A stretch of DNA of 33,137 bases. Source: Mariaggregatimicrobium sp964498785. GTDB lineage: Bacteria; Zhuqueibacterota; Zhuqueibacteria; Thermofontimicrobiales; Thiofontviventaceae. Below, one piece after another: positions 21,922 to 29,086 of this stretch (position 1 is the first letter of the stretch; each line of letters opens with the position of its first letter). The notes below the pieces were generated by a model that was given only the letters and a program-made list of their open reading frames with translations, made no database searches and had not been told where the DNA came from. The translations under genes and the position numbers were made by a program. The stretch lies in contig CAZCJL010000073.1 in the NCBI GenBank assembly GCA_964498785.1, positions 1-33,137 of the forward strand. Reading direction: 5' to 3'.

Positions 21922-23634
21922 TTGAAAACCATCAATGATGTTATCACAGCCGCACGCGGCGATGTTGATCTCGATTTAGTTATTAAAAACGCCAGATTGG
22001 TGAACGTACTTTCTGCAGAAACTTATGAAACAGATATTGCCATTTTTGATAATTACATTGTTGGAATCGGAGAAACGTACAATGCGAAGCAGGAAATCGA
22101 TTTAAACGGTCAATATATTATGCCCGGTTTTATCGACGGGCATGTTCATATCGAGAGCTCCATGCTGGAAGTCCCACAGTTTGCACGTGCAGTGGTTCCG
22201 TTAGGCACGACATCGGTCATTGCCGATCCCCATGAAATTGCCAATGTTTTTGGATACGAAGGCATTCGCTATATGATGGAAGCGAGCAAATACAATCCGC
22301 TAAATGTTTTTTTTATGATGCCATCTTGTGTGCCGTCAACAAAATTGGAGACTGCCGGCTCGGAACTCAGGGCTTTTGATATATTCCCGTTTTTAAGAGA
22401 AAAATGGGTTCTCGGTCTCGGCGAAATGATGAATTTTCCCGGCGTTATTTATGGTGATGGTGAAGTTCTGGATAAATTGAAAATTTCATCTGAAAAACGA
22501 ATTGACGGACATGCGCCAGAACTAACCGGCAAAAGCTTAAATGCCTACATCGCCGCTGGTATCCGTTCGGATCACGAGTGCACCACGCCGGAAGAGGCAT
22601 TGGAAAAACTGCGGCTCGGAATGTACATAATGATTCGAGAAGGAACCGGCACCAAAAATCTGCTTGATTTGTTGCAAATCGTCAATAAAGAAAACCTCCA
22701 TCGTTGCATGTTTGTAACTGACGACCGACACCCGCACGATATTCAGGAGGAAGGACATATCAATTTCATGATTCGAAAAACCATCGAATATGGGATCGAT
22801 CCGATTTCCGCGATTCGCATGGCCACAATAAATACGGCCGAATATTTCGGGCTGAAACAATTGGGCGCCATTATCCCCGGAAATATTGCCGATATGGTTG
22901 TTGTTGACGATTTAAACTCATTCAATATCAAAAAAGTGTTTAAGAATGGTAAATTAGTCGCCGAAAATGGCGCTGCTATCTATACAGTACCGGAAAGACC
23001 GCGAGCATCCATTCGTAGTTCAGTAAATATCAAATGGCTGGAAGGCGGTGAATTTGAAATTCCTGCACGCGGCGAAAAATGTCACGTCATTGGGTTGATT
23101 AGAGATCAAATCGTGACCAACAAAATGATTGCGACGCCGAAAATTGAAGACGGCAACATTGCATCTGACCCTGCCCGCGACATCCTTCGCTGCTACGTTG
23201 TCGAGCGGCATCATGCCTCCGGCAATATCGGCAAGGCACTTGTGAACGGATTGGGTCTCAAATCCGGCGCAATAGCGTCTTCCATTAGTCATGATTCCCA
23301 TAATATTGTCGTCGTCGGTATCGGGGATGACGATATTTCAAAAGCAGTAATTCACATTAATAAAATGGGAGGTGGAATCGTTGTTGCAAATCATGGCAAA
23401 ATTATTGATGCACTGGAATTACCCATCGGCGGTTTGATGTCCAACCTACCGTTAGAACCCGTAAACCTGCGCCTGAAAAACTTGATCACAGAAGCTCACA
23501 AATTGGGCTGCCTGATGTCTGATCCGTTTATGCAAATTTCATTTCTGGCGCTACCGGTGATTCCGAAATTAAAGCTCACAGACCTCGGTCTGGTGGATGT
23601 GGAAAAATTTGATTTTATCGATTTATTTGTATAA
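21922..23634 (+). CDS. ade: Adenine deaminase
   Basis: 570 aa, full length for Ade (amidohydrolase superfamily). Metal-site motifs are GHVHIESS (His74, His76, Glu78), ADPHEIANV (Asp102, His104), DGHAPELTG (His197), SDHECT (His218) and VTDDRHPHD (Asp267-Asp268). The C-terminal domain (SDPARDILRCYVVERHHASG, GLMSNLPLEPV) is characteristic of Ade as opposed to other amidohydrolases. It converts adenine to hypoxanthine and ammonia. The start codon is TTG at 21922, preceded by GAGGA. It follows the TPR gene by 26 bases and belongs functionally with the purine phosphorylase. Confidence 0.95.
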   Translation: MKTINDVITAARGDVDLDLVIKNARLVNVLSAETYETDIAIFDNYIVGIGETYNAKQEIDLNGQYIMPGFIDGHVHIESSMLEVPQFARAVVPLGTTSVIADPHEIANVFGYEGIRYMMEASKYNPLNVFFMMPSCVPSTKLETAGSELRAFDIFPFLREKWVLGLGEMMNFPGVIYGDGEVLDKLKISSEKRIDGHAPELTGKSLNAYIAAGIRSDHECTTPEEALEKLRLGMYIMIREGTGTKNLLDLLQIVNKENLHRCMFVTDDRHPHDIQEEGHINFMIRKTIEYGIDPISAIRMATINTAEYFGLKQLGAIIPGNIADMVVVDDLNSFNIKKVFKNGKLVAENGAAIYTVPERPRASIRSSVNIKWLEGGEFEIPARGEKCHVIGLIRDQIVTNKMIATPKIEDGNIASDPARDILRCYVVERHHASGNIGKALVNGLGLKSGAIASSISHDSHNIVVVGIGDDDISKAVIHINKMGGGIVVANHGKIIDALELPIGGLMSNLPLEPVNLRLKNLITEAHKLGCLMSDPFMQISFLALPVIPKLKLTDLGLVDVEKFDFIDLFV

Positions 23635-23657
23635 TTTTATCATGTAAAGGATCTAAA

Positions 23658-23972
23658 ATGAAATACATCGTTATTTATATTACATGTGCCAACACCGAAG
23701 AAGCCGAAAAAATCAGCAGCAGCCTGATTGAAAAAAAATTGATCGCATGCGCAAATCTTGTTCCCGGAATTCAATCCCTGTTTCGATGGGAAGGCGAAGT
23801 GTGTAAGGAAAGTGAAATTTTGCTGATTTTAAAGACAACAGATGAGAAATTTGAACCAATTCTGAATGAAGTTAAAAAATTGCACAGTTACGACACACCC
23901 GAAGTGATCGCATTACCAATTATTAATGGATCAGAAGATTATTTGAAGTGGATTTCTGATGAAACACAATAA
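23658..23972 (+). CDS. cutA: CutA1 divalent-cation tolerance protein
   Basis: 104 aa, the usual length. Family landmarks are VIYITCANTEEAEKISSSLI (residues 4-23), LIACANLVPGIQSLFRWEGE (27-46), ESEILLILKTT and HSYDTPEVIALPI. CutA1 forms very stable trimers with a ferredoxin-like fold. A role in copper tolerance is reported, but its exact function remains unclear. An AAAGGATC ribosome site precedes the ATG. The following hydrolase gene overlaps its last 14 bases. Confidence 0.95.
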   Translation: MKYIVIYITCANTEEAEKISSSLIEKKLIACANLVPGIQSLFRWEGEVCKESEILLILKTTDEKFEPILNEVKKLHSYDTPEVIALPIINGSEDYLKWISDETQ

Positions 23973-24732
23973 GCTGAGTTTAGTCATTCTGGGCTCCGGC
24001 ACGTGCATTCCCACCCAGGATCGCGGAATGCCGGGCCTGATTATCAAAGCTGGTACAGAGAACTTGTTGTTTGACGGCGGTTCGGGCTCGCTTCACCGGC
24101 TGGAGAAAACCGGAGTCAATTTTTGGGATTTGAATTTTCTCTTTTATACACACAAACATTCGGACCACACCCTGGATTTAATTGCCCTGCTTCAGGCAAT
24201 CAAAGTCGATCCTTTTCATCACCGAACGAGACCACTTTTCATTCACGGGCCAAAAGGCTTTTCGGATTTCCTGAATGCGTTAGCACATATTTTCGGGAAG
24301 TGGTTGATTTTACCGGATGAGTATGAGGTCGGCGTGAAAGAACTAACGCACAATCGCATCGAATATCCGTTCGGAACAATTACAACAGCGCCGATGAAGC
24401 ACTCGAAAACAGCCATTGGCTACCGCGTAGACATTCCCGATGGTCGATCCATCACCTATTCCGGCGATACAGACTATTGCGATGAAATTATTCAGTTAGC
24501 GACCGATACAGACGTCCTGGTTTTGGAATGTTCAACCCCTGATGACAAAAAACAAGACGGCCATTTAACGCCGTCATTAGCCGCTAAAATTGCGGCGCAA
24601 AGCAATTGCAGGCATTTGATATTGACACACTTTTATCCGGTCTTTACGAACGTTGATATTTTGAAAATCTCCCGCCAATATTTTAACGGAAAAGTCACTC
24701 TCGCGGAAGATTTGATGCAAATCGACCTATGA
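23959..24732 (+). CDS. Metallo-beta-lactamase-fold hydrolase, RNase Z-like
   Basis: 257 aa. The first metal motif is THKHSDH (His65, His67, Asp69, His70). His148 lies in PMKHSK, Asp170 in YSGDTDY, His202 in DGHLTPSLAA and His224 in ILTHFYP. This set and the LGSGTCIPTQDRG start resemble the RNase Z/ElaC and PhnP branch, but the long exosite arm of true tRNase Z is missing, so tRNA 3' processing is only one possibility. It is cytoplasmic. It overlaps cutA by 14 bases and is translated in the same operon. The gap to the TonB gene (24733-24835) holds no feature I can support. Confidence 0.87.
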   Translation: MKHNKLSLVILGSGTCIPTQDRGMPGLIIKAGTENLLFDGGSGSLHRLEKTGVNFWDLNFLFYTHKHSDHTLDLIALLQAIKVDPFHHRTRPLFIHGPKGFSDFLNALAHIFGKWLILPDEYEVGVKELTHNRIEYPFGTITTAPMKHSKTAIGYRVDIPDGRSITYSGDTDYCDEIIQLATDTDVLVLECSTPDDKKQDGHLTPSLAAKIAAQSNCRHLILTHFYPVFTNVDILKISRQYFNGKVTLAEDLMQIDL

Positions 24733-24835
24733 TCATGGAACGGAAATTATCATGTAATAGATTATGACAGAGAAACATTTACCGGGTTGTAGCGTCATAA
24801 TAGTATAACTATGAAGATGATAAAAATTTAAATAA

Positions 24836-25717
24836 ATGAACTTGAACCGTATCCGTAAAATTACTTTAGGCATTTCCATTATACTGCATCTGCTTTTTTT
24901 ATTGTCATTCAAGAGCATTCACAGTATTTCATTATTCAATCTTAATAATTCGGAACCATTGCCGGAAAACACGGATCAGGAAAAGCGGATCGAATTTGAA
25001 CTTGTGGAAACGCCGGACGACGCCATTCAACAGCGCCCTTCAGAGCCCACCGACCTGATATCAGATAAAAATTCCATTGCCAGAGACAGGTATTTAGCAA
25101 AAGATAAACCAACGGGTGGTCCCTATTCAGAAGGAGACTTTGATATCAAGAATCCGGAACAACCACCTCCAATGCCGGAAAACAATCAATCTCAAACTGC
25201 ACAGCCCAATCAATACGCTGATGCTGACGAAAATTTCGAGCAAAAATATTCCCAAAATCAATCATATTATTCAATGAATCAGCCCAAATTCAGCCGTCAG
25301 GCATTGATGGGGAAAACGGAAACTCCGCAATCCAGCAAACAGGAAATACAACGCCCTAATTATGACAGTGATGAATTCAATGCAAAAGAAATCGGCGGGA
25401 TGGCATTTAATACGTATGCCTGGGATTTTGCACCTTATATGTTGCACATGAAGCGCAAGGTGGAAAGAAATGTTTTTCCGCCGCCAGCATTTACCCACAT
25501 GGGGCTTATTGATGGAGAAACAATCGTTCGATTTAAAGTACTGCCAAATGGCGAGATGCAGGATTTGAAGGTGTTACAATATAAAGGGCACAAAGCGCTC
25601 ATGGAAACCAGTGTGCATGCGATTGAAAATTCTTCACCATTTAAACCTTTGCCGCCTGACTTTCCTGAGAATTATCTCGAAGTAACGGCTTCATTTACAT
25701 ATTACATCCAAAGATAA
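24836..25717 (+). CDS. TonB-family energy transducer
   Basis: 293 aa. A single membrane anchor (residues 9-27, ITLGISIILHLLFLLSF) is followed by a long polar linker rich in Glu, Gln, Asn and Pro (about 40-195). The C-terminal TonB domain runs from about 205 (VERNVFPPPAFTHMGLIDGE, VRFKVLPNGEMQDLKVLQYK, ASFTYYIQR). It would couple inner-membrane proton flow to an outer-membrane receptor. The linker lacks the Pro-Lys repeats of classic TonB. An ExbB gene follows 64 bases later, but no ExbD gene is present. No clear ribosome site precedes the ATG. Confidence 0.82.
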   Translation: MNLNRIRKITLGISIILHLLFLLSFKSIHSISLFNLNNSEPLPENTDQEKRIEFELVETPDDAIQQRPSEPTDLISDKNSIARDRYLAKDKPTGGPYSEGDFDIKNPEQPPPMPENNQSQTAQPNQYADADENFEQKYSQNQSYYSMNQPKFSRQALMGKTETPQSSKQEIQRPNYDSDEFNAKEIGGMAFNTYAWDFAPYMLHMKRKVERNVFPPPAFTHMGLIDGETIVRFKVLPNGEMQDLKVLQYKGHKALMETSVHAIENSSPFKPLPPDFPENYLEVTASFTYYIQR

Positions 25718-25781
25718 ACAGCACCACAGAATCTGTTTATGCAAAAGGATACGTTAATAACCAGCGAGGAAATTAAAAACT

Positions 25782-26417
25782 ATGACTGAAATCTGGAATG
25801 CGCTGCAACGCGGTGGCATAATCATGATACCGCTCTTGCTATCATCTATTATTGCGTTAGCAGTTGTCATTGAAAAACTTCTTACATTGAAACGAAAAAA
25901 AATTATTATCCCGGAAATTGTTAGTATTATTGAAAATTTAAAATCACTTGCCGATATTAAACTTGCAATATCAATTTGTGAAAAAAACAAGGGTCCTTTT
26001 TCAAATATCACCCTGATCGGCTTGAAGAATGTACAACTTTCCAAAGAAGATATGCGAGAAATGTTTCAGGACCAGGGGCGCCAGGAAGTGCGTTCTTTAC
26101 AACGGGGATTGGGAATTCTGGAAACCATCGCCGCAATCGCACCGCTACTCGGTCTTTTAGGAACCGTTCTTGGAATGATCAAAGTATTTGACGTCATTTC
26201 GATTCAGGGTGTGGGGCAAACCAGCGCACTTTCCGCTGGTATTTCGGAAGCACTCATTACCACCGTCGTCGGTCTGTCCATTGGTATTCCGACATTGGTT
26301 TTTTATAACTATTTTTCAGATAAAGCCGAAAATTTAATTTTAGATATTGAAAAATATTCAAACGATCTGGAAAAAAAGATTCATTCATTTAAAACAGACC
26401 AAATCAGTGAAATATAA
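25782..26417 (+). CDS. exbB: ExbB/TolQ/MotA-family proton channel protein
   Basis: 211 aa with three membrane segments: about 12-33 (IIMIPLLLSSIIALAVVIEK), 105-130 (LETIAAIAPLLGLLGTVLGM) and 150-173 (ALITTVVGLSIGIPTLVFYN). The PLLGLLGTVLGMI block and the third segment are the conserved channel-forming parts of ExbB/TolQ. It powers the TonB protein encoded upstream using the proton gradient, normally as a pentamer around an ExbD dimer. ExbD is not encoded in the next gene, which is unusual for this locus type. A GAGGAA ribosome site precedes the ATG. Confidence 0.92.
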   Translation: MTEIWNALQRGGIIMIPLLLSSIIALAVVIEKLLTLKRKKIIIPEIVSIIENLKSLADIKLAISICEKNKGPFSNITLIGLKNVQLSKEDMREMFQDQGRQEVRSLQRGLGILETIAAIAPLLGLLGTVLGMIKVFDVISIQGVGQTSALSAGISEALITTVVGLSIGIPTLVFYNYFSDKAENLILDIEKYSNDLEKKIHSFKTDQISEI

Positions 26418-26418
26418 C

Positions 26419-27033
26419 ATGCCGTTGCTCATCATCGAATTCGTTGTCCTGTTTATCGGGCTTCCCATTTTTGTATATTACGAACTCTTCAAAATTCCGA
26501 AAATATTGGCATTGTTGATTGTCACTGCTTATTGTTTCATTATTCTGGCAAGAGAAAAAGCATTACAAAATGTCGATTCCAGTGCGTCAAAAAAAGTCTA
26601 TTTTAAAAAGATACTATTACGTTTCATTCCGCTGGGGATTATCATTATATTGATCGCGGCTCTGGGTTCACCACTAACGCTGTTTTCCTTCCCTCTTCAG
26701 CGTACTGGTATCTGGTTGCTTGTGATGTTTTTTTATCCGATATTATCTGCTTTTCCCCAGGAGCTGATCTACCGGACATTCTTTTTTCATCGATACAAAT
26801 CAATTTTTAAAAGTCATCTCGTTATAATTATAATGAGCACAATCACTTTTGGATTTTTGCACATTATTTACGATAATCTTCCCGCAGTTATCTTGTCATT
26901 ATTTGGTGGTTATTTATTTTCAAAAACATATAGCGAAACCAGATCGCTATTCCTGGTGTCGTTTGAACATGCACTTTACGGCGCCTTTATTTTTACTGTA
27001 GGACTGGGACGCTTTTTTTATGAAAGTTTTTAA
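26419..27033 (+). CDS. CPBP-family intramembrane protease
   Basis: 204 aa with about six membrane segments. The start at 26419 is one base after the exbB stop. An upstream in-frame extension overlaps exbB and is rejected. The family motifs are present: QELIYR (residues 114-119, normally EExxxR), FGFLH (144-148) and FEHALYGAF (His184). The first Glu is replaced by Gln, but the other Glu, Arg and both His remain. Relatives of Rce1 cut proteins in the membrane and in bacteria often serve in bacteriocin immunity or maturation. The tight coupling to exbB suggests a role in the same envelope process, which is an inference. Confidence 0.85.
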   Translation: MPLLIIEFVVLFIGLPIFVYYELFKIPKILALLIVTAYCFIILAREKALQNVDSSASKKVYFKKILLRFIPLGIIIILIAALGSPLTLFSFPLQRTGIWLLVMFFYPILSAFPQELIYRTFFFHRYKSIFKSHLVIIIMSTITFGFLHIIYDNLPAVILSLFGGYLFSKTYSETRSLFLVSFEHALYGAFIFTVGLGRFFYESF

Positions 27034-27036
27034 CCT

Positions 27037-27214
27037 GCATTATTCACAAAACGTGCTACGGAAGCACAGAGGTCACTTAAAAACAACAACGTGTGTGCAT
27101 ATTACTTTTCAACCTGAGTTAAGAAAAATTCGAGTTGCTATTGTTTACGTAACGTTTTGAAAATAAGAATGCTGTGTACTCTGAGTCTCTGTGGCTATGA
27201 ATTTTTCAGGTTAA
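27037..27214. repeat. 178-bp dispersed repeat, copy 2 (inverted relative to copy 1)
   Basis: The reverse complement of this stretch matches 12494-12671 without visible large gaps. Shared words include AACAATAGCAACTCGAATTT, CACACACGTTG and CACGTTTTGTGAATAATGCA. It fills nearly all of the gap between the CPBP gene and the next gene, beginning 4 bases after the CPBP stop codon. Confidence 0.8.
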
Positions 27215-27244
27215 ATCCTCAATCAAAAGGGGAGAAACCAAATC

Positions 27245-27832
27245 ATGATTTCTCTGGAACAGGAGATCAAGCAATATTTTAATGAAAATGAAATTGTGTT
27301 CGATGATTATTCAAATTCGTTGAAATTTCTAGATTTCGGCTATGGCGACCGCAAATCAAAGCGCTATTTCTTTTTTGATGCCAAAGAAAAATGCGAGCCA
27401 TATCAAATTAAAAATTGGCCCCAGGCCAACATCCCGGAAAAACATCTGTTTATCCTCGACGATCTGGCTGCACGAAAGATACTCGCCTTTGCACCAAATT
27501 CCGGGATTGTGGTGCGCAATAATATGCACGGGTTATATTACCTGTTTACAATCATTGATTTTTTTTTAATGCCCAAAATCCGGGTCAATCGTAAAATAAA
27601 CCGGCAAATTCAGACATTGAAAGGCAAATGGCTCATTGATTTACGAAATGGAGCTCACTGCGGTGATCTGGTCACAGTTTTTCAACACATTGAACATTAT
27701 CTTGATGAACGTGAAAATATTTATACAAATACCCTGGAATGCTATGGTCAATATCGCGGCGAAAAAATCGGACAGGGAGGAATTACGCGCGTTCCCAAAT
27801 ATTGGCCCAAAGATTACGACCGAACCCGCTAA
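27245..27832 (+). CDS. Hypothetical protein, unknown family
   Basis: 195 aa with an AGGGGAGAAA ribosome site before the ATG, so it is very likely expressed. I do not recognise it. It is soluble, with no signal peptide, and aromatic- and charge-rich. Notable stretches are FLDFGYGDRKSKRYFFFDAK, HLFILDDLAARKILAFAPNS, NKINRQ-like KIRVNRKINRQIQTLKGKW, and a C-terminal GITRVPKYWPKDYDRTR. Acidic residues followed by a Lys (FDAKEK) are reminiscent of nuclease folds but are not enough for a call. It stands between a mobile repeat and the M48 protease gene. Confidence 0.8.
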   Translation: MISLEQEIKQYFNENEIVFDDYSNSLKFLDFGYGDRKSKRYFFFDAKEKCEPYQIKNWPQANIPEKHLFILDDLAARKILAFAPNSGIVVRNNMHGLYYLFTIIDFFLMPKIRVNRKINRQIQTLKGKWLIDLRNGAHCGDLVTVFQHIEHYLDERENIYTNTLECYGQYRGEKIGQGGITRVPKYWPKDYDRTR

Positions 27833-27840
27833 TTTTTTGT

Positions 27841-27862
27841 TGCATTATTCGCAAAGGTGTGT
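27841..27862. repeat. Possible end fragment of the 178-bp repeat
   Basis: TGCATTATTCGCAAA at the start of this gap matches the end of copy 2 (TGCATTATTCACAAA at 27037-27050) apart from one base, then similarity fades. It may be a solo end or a degenerate third copy. Confidence 0.3.
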
Positions 27863-27911
27863 TACTTTATTAAGTATATTTTTGGCTTAAATTTTAAAAG
27901 GAGGACAGACA

Positions 27912-28718
27912 ATGAAATCTCGCTATATTCGTGTCTGCACATTTTCATTATTGATTTTAGTAATAATATCATGCAGTACGGTTCCGCTCACCGGCAGAAG
28001 ACAACTTGATTTAATTCCCACATCAACAATGCTTTCCATGAGTTTTCAGCAATATGATGAATTTTTGAAAGCCAATAAACTCAGCACAAACCAACAACAA
28101 ACTGCAATGGTAAAGCGGATCGGTGCGAATATTCAAAAAGCAGTTGGACAATACATGGCTCAGAACAATTTATCAGATCAAATTGCCAATTACAAATGGG
28201 AATTTAATTTGATCGAAAGCGATGAGGTAAATGCCTGGTGTATGCCCGGCGGGAAAGTGGTCGTTTACACCGGTATTTTGCCGATTACTAAAACCGAAGG
28301 CGGACTTGCCGTAGTAATGGGACACGAAATTGCCCATGCTGTGGCTCGCCACGGTGACGAACGAATGAGCCAGGGTCTGGTTACTCAACTGGGAGGGATG
28401 GCTCTATCTTTGGCTATTAAAGATAAACCACAGGAAACAAAGCAGTTATGGATGGCTGCATTTGGCGTTGGGGCACAGTATGGTTTTGTGCTGCCATATA
28501 GCCGTTTGCATGAAAATGAGGCTGACCGGTTAGGATTGATTTTTATGGCAATGGCCGGATATGATCCCAATCAAGCTGTGGATTTTTGGCAACGGATGGC
28601 TGAAATGTCTGGCGGGCAGGCGCCACCGGAATTTATGAGCACTCACCCTTCCAATGAAACACGAATTCGCAAAATCAAAGCCCAAATACCAGAAGCAATG
28701 AAGTACTATAAACAGTAG
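27912..28718 (+). CDS. M48-family metalloprotease lipoprotein
   Basis: 268 aa. Lipoprotein signal: a hydrophobic stretch ending LVIISC with Cys21. The catalytic zinc site is HEIAH (His138, Glu139, His142) in VVMGHEIAHAVARHG, and the third ligand is Glu203 in the ENEADRLG block. The segment NAWCMPGGKVVVYTGIL (107-123) is typical of LoiP/YcaL/BepA-like envelope proteases, which check the quality of outer-membrane and periplasmic proteins. The early CSTVPLTGRRQLDL stretch is also characteristic. A perfect AAAGGAGGA ribosome site lies before the ATG. It is probably a single-gene unit, as gaps flank it. Confidence 0.94.
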   Translation: MKSRYIRVCTFSLLILVIISCSTVPLTGRRQLDLIPTSTMLSMSFQQYDEFLKANKLSTNQQQTAMVKRIGANIQKAVGQYMAQNNLSDQIANYKWEFNLIESDEVNAWCMPGGKVVVYTGILPITKTEGGLAVVMGHEIAHAVARHGDERMSQGLVTQLGGMALSLAIKDKPQETKQLWMAAFGVGAQYGFVLPYSRLHENEADRLGLIFMAMAGYDPNQAVDFWQRMAEMSGGQAPPEFMSTHPSNETRIRKIKAQIPEAMKYYKQ

Positions 28719-29086
28719 TCAGGAAAATAGTTGTTTCACAAAAACGGCGCACAGAAATTTATTACTGTGCGTTGACGATATTCTCCGGATTTAAGCAGTT
28801 AATAATTAATCAACCCATAATTATACCATCCACTAATCTCATTAAAAATATAAGTTGATTTTGTGTGAAAGATTTTTATATTTAATGTAAGCTTATTTTA
28901 AAGTAACATCGGTATATTTTTTTATGCTGCATCTTCGAAAACATTATTTCATTCTCCAGAATTGAATATCAAATTATATAATCGTCTTAATTACTGAGCA
29001 GGATTTCGAAATGATAATAATAAGCTTAACTTACAACTGCCAGTTTTCAATGATTGAAATTAACTAATTCAACCAATATATATATA
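28719..29086 (+). other. AT-rich gap with a hairpin and a weak promoter
   Basis: Contents: a 7-bp hairpin CGCACAG/CTGTGCG (28748-28771) without a T run, possibly ending the protease transcript, and a promoter-like TTGATT-N16-TATATT (28855-28882) pointing to the mannosidase gene 205 bases away. No operator like those at 1243 and 4757 was found. The word TTGTTTCACAAAAAC near 28730 also occurs near 14692. No gene is seen. Confidence 0.35.
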
